Shown here: one piece after another, positions 30,519 to 38,869 of the stretch
How the letters are laid out: every line of letters starts with the position of its first letter
How positions within the stretch are numbered: position 1 is the stretch's first letter
Assembly: GCF_900107755.1 (NCBI RefSeq)
Contig: NZ_FNQR01000007.1
Coordinates: forward strand, 62,001 to 126,000
Source of the DNA: Thalassobacillus cyri
Lineage (GTDB): Bacteria > Bacillota > Bacilli > Bacillales > Halobacillaceae
Direction of reading: 5' to 3'
Length of the DNA stretch: 64,000 nucleotides
Program-made: the position numbers and the translations under genes
Notes under the pieces: generated by a model
The model's input: the letters and a program-made list of their open reading frames with translations, nothing else
The model's database searches: none
Told to the model about the DNA's origin: nothing

Positions 30519-31346
30519 TTACTCTGTCAAATCTCTAACGAATTTTGGCAGTGCAAATGCTGCTTTATGCAACTCTTTTGTATAATATTTCGCTTCTATG
30601 GCATGGAATCGCTCTTCGGACACTTCCAGGGGATCATATTGCTTGCTTCCGATGGTGAAAGTCCAAAGGCCACTTGGGTAAGTAGGAATATTAGCAGTGT
30701 AGACACGGGTGATCGGAAAGGTTTCTTTCACATCGCTGTATACCTGCCGAATTAAATCCGCTTTAAACCAAGGGTTGTCCGTCTGGGCAACAAAAATCCC
30801 ATCGCTTTTCAACGCCTTCGCTATTCCTTCATAAAAGCCTTTGCTGAACAAATTGACCGCTGGACCTACGGGCTCGGTGGAATCCACCATGATGACATCA
30901 TAGTCATCTTCACTCTCGGCAATATGCATAAATCCGTCTGCTACTTTCACTTCGACGCGAGAGTCTTCCAGCTTACCTGCGATTTCAGGCAAATACTCCT
31001 TCGAATACTCGATCACCTTACCGTCAATTTCTACCAGGGTCGCTTTTTCTACTTCAGGGTGCTTCAATACTTCACGAATGACACCGCCATCCCCTCCGCC
31101 GACTACCAGTACATTTTTTGGATTAGGATGTGTAAACAGTGGCACATGTGCCACCATTTCATGGTAGACGAATTCATCTTTTTGCGTCGTCATCACCATA
31201 TCATCCAGAACAAGCATGTTCCCCCACTCTTCTGTTTCCAGCATGTCCAACTGTTGAAAATCTGTTTTCTCTGTATGAAGCGAACGTTTAATCTTCGCTG
31301 TTATACCGAAATTCTCGGTCTGCTTTTCTGTAAACCATGTACTCAT
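30519..31346 (-). CDS. speE: Spermidine synthase
   Basis: Aminopropyltransferase of 275 residues that uses decarboxylated S-adenosylmethionine and putrescine. It has the N-terminal beta domain ([20 protein letters not shown]), the nucleotide-binding [18 protein letters not shown] (about residues 79-96) and catalytic [18 protein letters not shown] precedes the ATG. First gene of speE-speB. Confidence 0.96.
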   Translation of the reverse strand: MSTWFTEKQTENFGITAKIKRSLHTEKTDFQQLDMLETEEWGNMLVLDDMVMTTQKDEFVYHEMVAHVPLFTHPNPKNVLVVGGGDGGVIREVLKHPEVEKATLVEIDGKVIEYSKEYLPEIAGKLEDSRVEVKVADGFMHIAESEDDYDVIMVDSTEPVGPAVNLFSKGFYEGIAKALKSDGIFVAQTDNPWFKADLIRQVYSDVKETFPITRVYTANIPTYPSGLWTFTIGSKQYDPLEVSEERFHAIEAKYYTKELHKAAFALPKFVRDLTE

Positions 31347-31543
31347 CTATCCTAACTCCCTTCGTTTATAAAACAGGTATCCTTCTATTTATTCCTGTAA
31401 ACAATCAAATTATAGAGAATTCCAGAAAAAAAGCAATACTTTCTCATTCTGGGGCCAAAATCAAACCCATGTTTAATTTTTACCCCATTATCCCATAATG
31501 TTAAAAAACATTCGAAAAAGTCGGATAACGGGGAGCGCTTAAC

Positions 31544-33592
31544 ATGAAAAAATGGTTCCAGCAACGCAACAAATGGATACGTTCACTTCTTTTGCTCAGT
31601 ACAGGCGCAATCGCTGTCGGGTTGGCAGCCATGATTGTGGTGCTTCTCTATGCGTTGATCAGCGGCCCGCCGTCGTTGACTACAGAGCAAAATACCATCT
31701 ATTACAGCCAGGATGGTAAAGTAATTGAAGAAGATTTCGGTACCAAACGACGGTATTGGGTCGACTTGGAAAACATATCCCCTTATGTCGTCCAGGCAAC
31801 GCTCACCTCCGAGGATCGTCATTTTTATGACCATTCCGGATTTGATATCAAGCGAATCGGTGCAGCTGTGTTGAAAAATATCCGCAACCTTTCCAAAGTG
31901 GAAGGCGCAAGCACGATTACCCAACAGTATGCCCGTAACCTTTACTTATCCCATGAAAAAACGTGGATTCGTAAAGCGAAAGAAGCAGTCTATGCACTCA
32001 GGCTGGAAATGTTCTATGAGAAAGATGAAATTTTGGCCGGGTATTTGAACACTATTTATTATGGCCATGGCGCTTATGGCATTGAAGCGGCCAGCCGATA
32101 CTTTTTTGATAAACATGCTGATGAATTGACGCTTGCTGAAGCTGCGATGCTTGCTGGCGTTCCTAAAGGACCAAGCTATTATTCTCCTTATAATAATGAA
32201 GAGAACGCCAATAATCGCCAAGCACGCATTTTGGCCAGCATGGAAGCAGCAGGTCATATCGATGCTGATGAAAGTGAGCTCGCCTCACGTGAAGTGCTGG
32301 ATTATCAGGAACCATCAGAAGTCGAAGCACCAGATATCGCTCCTTATTTCCAGGATGTTGTTGCAATAGAAGCCATGAATCGGCTTGATATCGACCGGGA
32401 ACAGTTAACTGTCGGAGGCTATCATATTTATACGACGCTTGATATTCCTACCCAGGAAGTATTAGAAAAATCGATGGAACGTCATATCAATAAAAATTCA
32501 CAAATTCAAGCAGCGGGCATTGTATTAGAACCCGGATCCGGAGCAATCAAAGGGCTGGTAGGCGGCCGAGATTATGAAGCAAGTCCATTCAACCGGGTAA
32601 CCCAGGCAAAACGGATGGTCGGCTCCACTATCAAACCGTTTTTATATTATGAAGCTCTGGCCAGCGGCTTTACACCGACGACACAATTGGTAAGTAAACC
32701 GACTAAATTTGAACTTGGAGATGGGGAAACTTACGCCCCAAGTAATTTCGACGGCTATTATGCCAACGAGCCCATCACAATGGCACAAGCCCTGGCGCTG
32801 TCCGATAATATTTATGCAGTAAAAACGAATGTCTACCTGGGGCCGGAACGTTTAAAAAATACATTGAAGCAATTCGGGATTTCAGGAGATATTCCAGCAG
32901 TACCTTCCTTAGCTTTAGGTACAGCCTCCCTTTCGTTATACGATATGGCTAAAGCTTACAGTAAACTTGCTCGTCCTGAAGAGGGTAACACTCCTCATGC
33001 CATCACTAAAATCACAGACAGTCACGGGAATACCCTTTATGAATACGAGCCGCCAGCAGCAAAAAAAGCTATTGATCCTGTACGTGCCTTCATCACCGCT
33101 CATATGATGACAGGTATGTTTGATTCATCACTTAATGGATATATGCGCGTGACAGGTTCGAGCATTGCTGATCAACTCAGTCGTCCTTACGCCGGAAAAT
33201 CAGGAACAACCAATACAGACAGCTGGATGATGGGATTCAGTCCTAAGCTTGTAGCCGGTGTTTGGACTGGCTACGATCAACAAAAAAAAATAACGAGAGT
33301 GAGCGAATTTCAATACGCCAAAAGCATATGGGCCGATGTAATGGAAAAAGCTCATGAAGATAAGAACTTCACTACCATGAAGGCACCGGAGGGTGTAATA
33401 GGCGTTTATGTCGACCCCACAACAGGCCTCCGGGCGACTCCCTATTGTGATAAACAAAGGTTGATGTATTTTGAACAAGGAAAAGAACCAAAGGGTTTTT
33501 GTACCGAACATACGTATGAAAAGGATCAGCATCATTTAGAAGAAGAGAAAAATAAAGGCGGATGGAAGGAAATGCTGGACTGGCTATTTTAA
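31544..33592 (+). CDS. pbpG: Class A penicillin-binding protein (PBP 2D-like)
   Basis: Bifunctional peptidoglycan synthase of 682 residues anchored by one N-terminal helix (about residues 14-40). The glycosyltransferase domain (GT51) has SEDRHFYDHSGFD and ASTITQQYARNLY. The transpeptidase domain has the acyl-serine in GSTIKPFLYY (SxxK), SDN and KSGTT. B. subtilis PbpG (YwhE) lies next to speE and acts in spore peptidoglycan; the same divergent arrangement with speE is seen here. A short C-terminal extension with two cysteines and a charged, Lys/Glu-rich tail follows the transpeptidase domain. Confidence 0.94.
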   Translation: MKKWFQQRNKWIRSLLLLSTGAIAVGLAAMIVVLLYALISGPPSLTTEQNTIYYSQDGKVIEEDFGTKRRYWVDLENISPYVVQATLTSEDRHFYDHSGFDIKRIGAAVLKNIRNLSKVEGASTITQQYARNLYLSHEKTWIRKAKEAVYALRLEMFYEKDEILAGYLNTIYYGHGAYGIEAASRYFFDKHADELTLAEAAMLAGVPKGPSYYSPYNNEENANNRQARILASMEAAGHIDADESELASREVLDYQEPSEVEAPDIAPYFQDVVAIEAMNRLDIDREQLTVGGYHIYTTLDIPTQEVLEKSMERHINKNSQIQAAGIVLEPGSGAIKGLVGGRDYEASPFNRVTQAKRMVGSTIKPFLYYEALASGFTPTTQLVSKPTKFELGDGETYAPSNFDGYYANEPITMAQALALSDNIYAVKTNVYLGPERLKNTLKQFGISGDIPAVPSLALGTASLSLYDMAKAYSKLARPEEGNTPHAITKITDSHGNTLYEYEPPAAKKAIDPVRAFITAHMMTGMFDSSLNGYMRVTGSSIADQLSRPYAGKSGTTNTDSWMMGFSPKLVAGVWTGYDQQKKITRVSEFQYAKSIWADVMEKAHEDKNFTTMKAPEGVIGVYVDPTTGLRATPYCDKQRLMYFEQGKEPKGFCTEHTYEKDQHHLEEEKNKGGWKEMLDWLF

Positions 33593-33607
33593 GTTTCCCA
33601 AAAGAAA

Positions 33608-33640
33608 AAGGTCGAGGGATATCCCCGACCTTCTTCTTTG
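33608..33640 (+). terminator. Intrinsic terminator of pbpG
   Basis: AAGGTCG(A)GGG pairs with CCCCGACCTT around ATAT, followed by CTTCTTTG, 15 bases after the stop. Confidence 0.8.
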
Positions 33641-33746
33641 TCCTAGTAAACATGTATAACCCATGTGATAAACATTTTACAAATTTCACAAAAAAACCTC
33701 AAGATTTTCACACATCATTCACAATTTCGACACATTTGTCAGCTGT

Positions 33747-34283
33747 TTATACCTTCAGGGCTTGCTTTAATTCATCCGAGGAATTCTCCCACATTTCCTC
33801 ACTATGCTCGCGCAAGAATTTAGTAAGCACCGCTTTTGATTTGTCGTCCATATGCTCAACGACAAATTTTCCTTTCAATGATTTGTCCATGTGGTTAACG
33901 TGTTCAGGAAGCAATTTATATCCACGGCGAATTTCACGGTCTACCAGGATTTCACTGCTGGCTACACCATAATATAGGGGGCCTTTCTCTGTACGTTCAA
34001 TGGTTACCCAAGTGATCCAATACAACAAACCATTTGGTACCTCTGACTTGTCGGTAAGAAACTTGATCCGCTTTTCGACGGCACTGCGGGCATGCATGGC
34101 ACCCATATCGACATAAGCTTCTTCTTCGTTAGGGTCGACGATGACCGGAGACATATTTTCTAAGGTGATCGCACCGACACCATAACCGCCGTGTCCATCG
34201 GTAGAGTCATCTTTTAATATTGTAAATTGATTTTTCTTTTTGTCTTGATCATTGTTTTTCTTGAACTGGTCAAATTCTTTCAT
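33747..34283 (-). CDS. ywhD: YwhD family protein
   Basis: A 178-residue protein matching B. subtilis YwhD in position (beside pbpG) and pattern: hydrophilic start MKEFDQFKKNNDQDKKKNQFTILK, then GHGGYGVGAITLENMSPVIVDPNE, ARSAVEKRIKF and an acidic/helical end. No function is known to me. No signal peptide or membrane segment. GGAG-type site precedes the ATG at 34283. Confidence 0.85.
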   Translation of the reverse strand: MKEFDQFKKNNDQDKKKNQFTILKDDSTDGHGGYGVGAITLENMSPVIVDPNEEEAYVDMGAMHARSAVEKRIKFLTDKSEVPNGLLYWITWVTIERTEKGPLYYGVASSEILVDREIRRGYKLLPEHVNHMDKSLKGKFVVEHMDDKSKAVLTKFLREHSEEMWENSSDELKQALKV

Positions 34284-34440
34284 GGTAAGGAGCCTCCTCT
34301 TTCCGATCGTTTATTTTTTCATTTTAACATACTGCTTCGTTCTGTTCAGTTTGTAAAACTTGAAGAAAAAAGCAGGTATTTCGACAAATCATAAAGAAAT
34401 AGTTATGCAGTCTGTCGATTGATGGCTTTTTCCACTAAAG

Positions 34441-35000
34441 GACCATAAAGTCGAAGACTTTATTTCGATATTGTTTGGGGGAGCTTAGGGGCGTTGGGGA
34501 AGGATTCGCTTTCCGCGGGGAAGCCGACAAGCCTCCTCGAGCTAAAGCTCTGTGGGGTCTTGCCAGTCTATCCTTTCCCGCAGGAGTCTCAACCTTCCCC
34601 CACGCCCTTACCACATAAGATTATCGAAATCGCTCTTAAATTTACTTACCCTAAATTGTTAGGAGAATACTATTACAATGCCAGATTGATCCGTTCTTAT
34701 TGCTTCAAAAGTATGCCATTCATAACAGAAGTTTCGAGATTCTTACAACCATATGGTGGCTGGAAAAACGGTGAGACTCCTCGGAAATGCTACGCATTTC
34801 CTTCGTGCGGTGTGTATTCTAGATGTTTATTCAAAGTCCTGTGGGATGAACATGATCGGTGAGAGCCCGCAAGGAGAAGCCTGAGGAAGCTCACCACATG
34901 CCCACGGAAAGCGATTCCTTTTTCCCAGCCACCATAACCGCAACCTAAAGTGTTGAAATTGAGTTTTCATGAAAAGGGAGCTTAACTGTAAAATCAACAC
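34441..35000. repeat. Composite dispersed element, copy 2 (uninterrupted)
   Basis: About 560 non-coding bases between ywhD and ywhB. Part 1 (34441-34635) starts ataaagtcgaagacttta and has imperfect terminal inverted repeats: CGATATTGTTTGGGGGAGC at the left and, inverted, CGATAATCTTATGTGG at the right, with GGGGAAGG and CCTTCCCC inside. Part 2 (34725-34950) is bounded by ATGGTGGCTGG and CCAGCCACCAT. Internal phrases such as gctttccgcgggg and caggagtctc resemble GC-rich hairpin repeats common in Bacillaceae intergenic DNA, as I recall. No coding potential. Confidence 0.8.
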
Positions 35001-35045
35001 GTAGATAAAACAGAGCCAAAAAGAAAAGAAGGGAGTCAGGTATCA

Positions 35046-35228
35046 ATGCCTATCGTAACTGTACAAATGCTGGAAGGTCGGACGGATGAACAGAAAAAAG
35101 CATTAGTTGAAGAAGTGACAGATGCAGTCACTAGAACTACTGGTGCCAGGAAAGAAGCAGTAACTATCGTTATCGAAGAAATGGCCAAATCTCATTACGC
35201 TGTCGGCGGTAAACGAATTAGTGATTAA
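35046..35228 (+). CDS. ywhB: 4-oxalocrotonate tautomerase family enzyme
   Basis: A 60-residue tautomerase subunit. Met is followed by the catalytic Pro1 (MPIVTVQMLEGRTDEQKKAL), and the short beta-alpha-beta layout with GARKEAVTIVIEEM matches 4-OT-like YwhB of B. subtilis. The natural substrate is not known. AGAAGGGAG precedes the ATG. It is monocistronic, with a strong terminator. Confidence 0.93.
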   Translation: MPIVTVQMLEGRTDEQKKALVEEVTDAVTRTTGARKEAVTIVIEEMAKSHYAVGGKRISD

Positions 35229-35238
35229 AACACAGATA

Positions 35239-35270
35239 AGCCCGGGCAAATCGCGCCCGGGCTTTTTTTG
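35239..35270 (+). terminator. Intrinsic terminator of ywhB
   Basis: AGCCCGGGC pairs with GCCCGGGCT, followed by seven T. The convergent minus-strand gene ends at 35271, so it may act both ways. Confidence 0.92.
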
Positions 35271-36116
35271 TTATTGTGAAGTGGATCGCCGCAATGGCAT
35301 CGTACAGCAGCGGAATGAGCCTCCAGACTTGATAACTTCGGAGAACTCAACTTCTATGACTTCGAATCCTTTCTCCCGCATCTTCTCATTCACTTTTTTA
35401 TTGTGGGGGAGGCTGATGATTTTGCCTGGAGCAATGGATAGAACATTGACTCCCATGGTGAACTGTTCATGTTCATCTACTTCAATCAGCTTGTACTGGC
35501 GGCTCAGCATATCATATTCTTCTTTTCTGAGCGCCCCAGGAAAAACCAAAGCGTACTCTGGAGAGAGAATGTTGAATACACAATCAAGATGCAAATACTC
35601 TTCTTTGATTGGCACCGCAGTCACATTATGACCAGGAAGCAATGCCTGAAGATTTGCAACCCCATCGTTATTCGTACGGTCGCTCAGGCCGACCCACACC
35701 TGGTCTCCATCAACGATGACATCTCCGCCTTCAATCGTGCCTTTGCAGACCTTTTCCCAGCTGGCATTTTCCTGCTCCAATATCTCTTGCAACAATTTTT
35801 CTTCTCCTTCACGTACTTCATTTCCCATATTGGAAACAATCACTTTTTCTCCGATACAGATTCCAATATCCCTGGTAAACACTTGTTCATGAAAGGATTC
35901 TTCGGGTTCCAATTCAATTACTTCTATATTATGTTTCCGCATTAATTTTACAAAACCATGATGTTGCTTACATGCCTGATTGATATCTATATTTTCATCG
36001 ATGTATTTCTTTTGTGTTTCATTGATGGCTTCCTCAATCCGCATATAGGCAGGTGAGCATACAACCACCTTTTTTAACGGATCAAATTCCGATTCACACC
36101 CGATACCTTCATTCAT
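35271..36116 (-). CDS. Amidinotransferase/DDAH-family hydrolase
   Basis: A 281-residue member of the guanidino-group modifying superfamily (N,N-dimethylarginine dimethylaminohydrolase or arginine deiminase-like). Motifs: SEFDPLKKVVVCSP near the N-terminus, FTRDIGICIG, the EGGDVIVDG block with Glu/Asp, LHLDCVFNIL with the catalytic His, and a C-terminal cysteine in SGGSFRCCTMPL. AGAGGAAAAA precedes the ATG at 36116; the frame is open to 36155 without a site. The substrate cannot be told. Candidates are dimethylarginine, arginine or another guanidine. Confidence 0.82.
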   Translation of the reverse strand: MNEGIGCESEFDPLKKVVVCSPAYMRIEEAINETQKKYIDENIDINQACKQHHGFVKLMRKHNIEVIELEPEESFHEQVFTRDIGICIGEKVIVSNMGNEVREGEEKLLQEILEQENASWEKVCKGTIEGGDVIVDGDQVWVGLSDRTNNDGVANLQALLPGHNVTAVPIKEEYLHLDCVFNILSPEYALVFPGALRKEEYDMLSRQYKLIEVDEHEQFTMGVNVLSIAPGKIISLPHNKKVNEKMREKGFEVIEVEFSEVIKSGGSFRCCTMPLRRSTSQ

Positions 36117-36349
36117 TTTTTCCTCTTCTTTCAATACTACGGACAAAGCTACCACCTCTGTATGATTTATTCATTACTAATAATTCCCTTTATTATAAGA
36201 AGCAAACCTGTTCAGTATCATTCCTATTTATATTGTCCTATATCGTCCGAACCATTATTCACATAGACAGTTTAAAATTGTGAAAGGTTGGCAATTAAAA
36301 TTGTGTAACAGCAAAGAACAAAATTCTAAAGGAAAAGGAGGTTACCTAT

Positions 36350-36550
36350 TTGGCTAAGGATGAAAAAGACAATAAAAAGATGGGTTATGATGAAGCGGGT
36401 CCGAGGAAAGACCGAAAAACCGAAAAAAAATATGATCCGCATAGACTTTCGGATATAGCGGATGAAAATGAAGAAGATCCGGTCAGCCATAAATATAAAC
36501 AAGACAACTATAAAGACGTAAGAAGAAACGATGATCCATCAAACACTTAA
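36350..36550 (+). CDS. Diverged KGG-repeat paralogue, small hydrophilic protein
   Basis: A 66-residue, very hydrophilic protein starting at TTG 36350, nine bases after AAAGGAGG. It aligns with the KGG proteins that follow (MGYDEAG ... KKYDPHRLSDIAD ... SHKYKQDNYKDV against MSYEEAG ... NKYSQEHFEEIG ... DKYSKQHFEEIG), but each Lys-Gly-Gly is replaced (PRKD, ENEED). It therefore keeps the spacing but not the motif. No structure is predicted beyond disorder and short helices. First gene of the cluster, with its own binding site. Confidence 0.75.
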   Translation: MAKDEKDNKKMGYDEAGPRKDRKTEKKYDPHRLSDIADENEEDPVSHKYKQDNYKDVRRNDDPSNT

Positions 36551-36570
36551 ATTACATTCAAATTACAAAG

Positions 36571-36607
36571 TTGGCAATTTAAAGCAAATGAGTTTTATAC
36601 AATCGAT
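36571..36607 (+). promoter_or_regulatory. Possible promoter before the first KGG-motif gene
   Basis: TTGGCA, 17 bases, TTTATA lies 50-80 bases before the ATG at 36653. The phrase gttggcaatt(t)aaa also occurs at 36282-36296 upstream of the first cluster gene, but no good -10 follows there. I find no clear sigma-B promoter. Confidence 0.35.
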
Positions 36608-36652
36608 ATCGTGGTAACTTAAACAACAACTACTCAAAAGGAGGTTTCAACA

Positions 36653-36865
36653 ATGGCTAACAATAAAAATAACAACCGTAAAATGAGTTATGAGGAAGCT
36701 GGACAAAAAGGCGGCGAGAAAGTAAGTAATAAGTACAGCCAGGAACACTTTGAGGAAATCGGTAAAAAGGGCGGAGAAAAAGTAAGCGATAAGTACAGTA
36801 AGCAGCACTTCGAAGAGATTGGCAAAAAAGGCGGAAGAAATTCCAACTCTAACAACAATTCTTAA
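36653..36865 (+). CDS. KGG-repeat (GsiB-type) stress protein, 3 repeats
   Basis: A 70-residue, Lys/Glu/Gly-rich, highly hydrophilic protein with three KGG motifs at about 20-residue spacing (QKGGEKVSNKY, KKGGEKVSDKY, KKGGRNSNS) separated by HFEEIG. The KGG motif (Pfam KGG, formerly stress-induced bacterial acidophilic repeat) is found in B. subtilis GsiB, a sigma-B general stress protein likened to plant LEA proteins, and in E. coli YciG. AAAGGAGG precedes the ATG. Likely role is protection against desiccation or osmotic stress; regulation is not evident. Confidence 0.88.
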   Translation: MANNKNNNRKMSYEEAGQKGGEKVSNKYSQEHFEEIGKKGGEKVSDKYSKQHFEEIGKKGGRNSNSNNNS

Positions 36866-36930
36866 TTTGAATTAAACTTCATTAAATTTAAGAAATTAGC
36901 TACACATAATCATTTAAGGAGGTTTTAAGC

Positions 36931-37266
36931 ATGGCTAAGAGCAATAACAACAACCGTAACATGAGTGTAGAGGAAGCAGGCAAAAAAGGTGGAGAAAAAG
37001 TAAGCGAGAAATATAACCAGGAACATTTTGAAGAAATCGGACAAAAAGGCGGAGAAAAAACAAGCGAGAAATACAATCAGAAACACTTCGAAGATATCGG
37101 GCAAAAAGGTGGCGAAACCACCAGTCAGAAAAAAGATAAAGAGTTCTATCAGGAAATCGGTAAAAAAGGTGGCGAAACAACAAGCGAGAAACATGGTGAG
37201 GAATTCTATGAAGATATCGGACAAAAAGGCGGTAACCGCTCTCGCGGAGGCAGATCCAACCGCTAA
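36931..37266 (+). CDS. KGG-repeat (GsiB-type) stress protein, 5 repeats
   Basis: A 111-residue protein with five KGG motifs (QKHFEDIGQKGGETTSQKK pattern) and a Gly/Arg-rich end NRSRGGRSNR. Its last 50 residues are identical to those of the next gene, with only a few silent base differences, so duplication or gene conversion is recent. AAGGAGG lies eight bases before the ATG. Antisense frames here look hydrophobic but are shadows. Confidence 0.88.
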   Translation: MAKSNNNNRNMSVEEAGKKGGEKVSEKYNQEHFEEIGQKGGEKTSEKYNQKHFEDIGQKGGETTSQKKDKEFYQEIGKKGGETTSEKHGEEFYEDIGQKGGNRSRGGRSNR

Positions 37267-37320
37267 TTCAAATACTCACTATTATTCATGTCCAAAAAAA
37301 CACCTAAGGAGGTTTTAAGC

Positions 37321-37776
37321 ATGGCTAAGAACAATAACAACAATCGTAACATGAGCGTCGAAGAAGCAGGTAAAAAAGGCGGCGAAAAAGTAAGCGAGAA
37401 ATATAATCAGAAGCACTTTGAAGAAATCGGACAAAAAGGCGGAGAAAAAACAAGTGACAAGTATGACAAGCAGCACTTTGAAGAGATTGGTAAAAAAGGT
37501 GGCGAAACCGTAAGCGATAAATATGACCAGGAGCATTTTGAAGAAATTGGTCAAAAAGGCGGAGAAACTACGAGTGACAAATATGATCAGAAGCACTTCG
37601 AAGATATCGGTCAAAAAGGCGGCGAGACCACCAGTCAGAAAAAAGATAAAGAGTTCTATCAGGAGATCGGTAAAAAAGGTGGCGAAACAACAAGCGAGAA
37701 ACATGGTGAGGAATTCTATGAAGATATCGGACAAAAAGGCGGTAACCGCTCTCGCGGAGGCAGATCCAACCGCTAA
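37321..37776 (+). CDS. KGG-repeat (GsiB-type) stress protein, 7 repeats
   Basis: The longest member, 151 residues with seven KGG motifs; it begins MAKNNNNNRNMSVEEAGKKGG. The first half is almost identical at the DNA level to the next gene and the second half to the previous gene, a mosaic. The intergenic sequence (tactcactat(t/a)(a/t)ttcatgt ... ctaaggaggttttaagc) is also duplicated. The frame opens at 37288, but the start is fixed at 37321 by the AAGGAGG shared by the paralogues. Confidence 0.88.
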   Translation: MAKNNNNNRNMSVEEAGKKGGEKVSEKYNQKHFEEIGQKGGEKTSDKYDKQHFEEIGKKGGETVSDKYDQEHFEEIGQKGGETTSDKYDQKHFEDIGQKGGETTSQKKDKEFYQEIGKKGGETTSEKHGEEFYEDIGQKGGNRSRGGRSNR

Positions 37777-37829
37777 ATAAAGTACTCACTATAATTCATG
37801 TACAAAAAACATCTAAGGAGGTTTTAAGC

Positions 37830-38216
37830 ATGGCTAAGAACAATAACAACAATCGTAACATGAGCGTTGAAGAAGCAGGTAAAAAAGGCGGCGAAAAAGT
37901 AAGCGAGAAATATAATCAGAAACACTTTGAAGAAATCGGCCAAAAAGGCGGAGAAAAAACAAGCGACAAGTATGACAAGCAGCACTTCGAAGAGATTGGT
38001 AAAAAAGGTGGCGAAACCGTAAGCGATAAATATGACCAGGAGCATTTTGAAGAAATTGGTCAAAAAGGCGGCGAAACCACCAGCCAGAAAAAAGATAAAG
38101 AGTTCTATCAGGAAATCGGACAAAAAGGTGGCGAAAAAACAAGTGAGAAGCATGGAGAGGAATTCTACGAAGACATCGGTAAAAAAGGCGGTAGAAATTC
38201 CAACTCCAACAGGTAA
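37830..38216 (+). CDS. KGG-repeat (GsiB-type) stress protein, 6 repeats
   Basis: A 128-residue protein with six KGG motifs. Its N-terminal half is nearly identical to the gene before it; its end (KKGGRNSNSNR) resembles the three-repeat gene instead. AAGGAGG precedes the ATG. Last gene of the tandem cluster; a terminator follows. Confidence 0.88.
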   Translation: MAKNNNNNRNMSVEEAGKKGGEKVSEKYNQKHFEEIGQKGGEKTSDKYDKQHFEEIGKKGGETVSDKYDQEHFEEIGQKGGETTSQKKDKEFYQEIGQKGGEKTSEKHGEEFYEDIGKKGGRNSNSNR

Positions 38217-38238
38217 ATAACTTCTCACCTGATCATAC

Positions 38239-38275
38239 AAGAGGGCTGTCCTGTAGCGAGGGCAGTCCTCTTTTG
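38239..38275 (+). terminator. Intrinsic terminator of the KGG gene cluster
   Basis: AGAGGGCTGTCC pairs (two G-U) with GGGCAGTCCTCT, loop tgtagcga, followed by TTTTGC. Confidence 0.85.
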
Positions 38276-38352
38276 CATAGGAAGATTCCTATGTTTGTCT
38301 ATTATAACAAACGTTACCTTTATTTCAAACTAAAAAACCGTACCCCCTATTT

Positions 38353-38856
38353 TTAGTGGAGGGTACGGCGCATTTCTTCGATAAAGCTCCAAGCTTCGTT
38401 TATCTCATCCATCGTATAATTCTGTTTACTTTTTACCGTCCGTACTTTCTCTTCTACTTCTTCCCTAGGTAAATGTTCAAAGTATAACATGGTTGAAACG
38501 AGTTCCAGAAAACGGGAGCTTTTTTCTTTCATTTTTGAAATCCGCTCCCTCATCGCTGGCAACTCTACCTGGTAATGCTCCAGAAATTTATTTCCAGCAT
38601 CTGTCAGTTGGTAGCGATACTGGTAATAGTTCTTTTTTTCTTCTTTTGTTTCATTGATAAACCCGAGGTTGCACAACTCCTCGATTCTTAACGTCAGTTC
38701 CTCAGAATATGGTCCGTAAAAATGAAACTGGTAGCGTTCTTCAAAAGGTACCTCACATTTTTTTAAGATATAAATGATTTTTTGCAGCTTCTTTCTCCCT
38801 ACGATTTCCTCTGAGCTGGCAAAAAAACGCATAAGTTTTGCATGGTTTTCTAACAT
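38353..38856 (-). CDS. ywgA: YwgA family protein
   Basis: A 167-residue cytosolic, helix-rich protein matching B. subtilis YwgA: LENHAKLMRFFASSEEIVGRKKLQKIIYILKK, the FHFYGPYSEEL phrase and LTDAGNKFL. The KKLQK ... YGPYS pattern resembles Panacea/SocA-like domains (DUF4065 relatives), which in other systems act as chaperones or antitoxins; this link is my inference. The start at 38856 lies nine bases after AGGGGG; an ATG at 38865 overlaps it. It follows ywfO by 13 bases, in one operon. Confidence 0.85.
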   Translation of the reverse strand: MLENHAKLMRFFASSEEIVGRKKLQKIIYILKKCEVPFEERYQFHFYGPYSEELTLRIEELCNLGFINETKEEKKNYYQYRYQLTDAGNKFLEHYQVELPAMRERISKMKEKSSRFLELVSTMLYFEHLPREEVEEKVRTVKSKQNYTMDEINEAWSFIEEMRRTLH

Positions 38857-38869
38857 ACGGCTCATCCCC

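Noticed and set aside
31583-31924. Minus-strand frame at the start of pbpG
   Set aside because: Opposite the transmembrane and glycosyltransferase region of a clear class A PBP; no signals.
34494-34862. 122-codon frame inside the composite element
   Set aside because: It is not kept in the other copy, has no binding site and crosses the hairpin arms.
36653-38216. Periodic DNA repeats of about 60 bp, at first glance array-like
   Set aside because: They are in-frame protein repeats with no unique spacers and no cas genes, so not a CRISPR array.
36925-38240. Long minus-strand reading frames (82-139 codons) opposite the KGG genes that look like hydrophobic membrane proteins
   Set aside because: They are antisense shadows of the Lys/Gly/Glu repeats, lack binding sites, and repeat only because the sense genes repeat.
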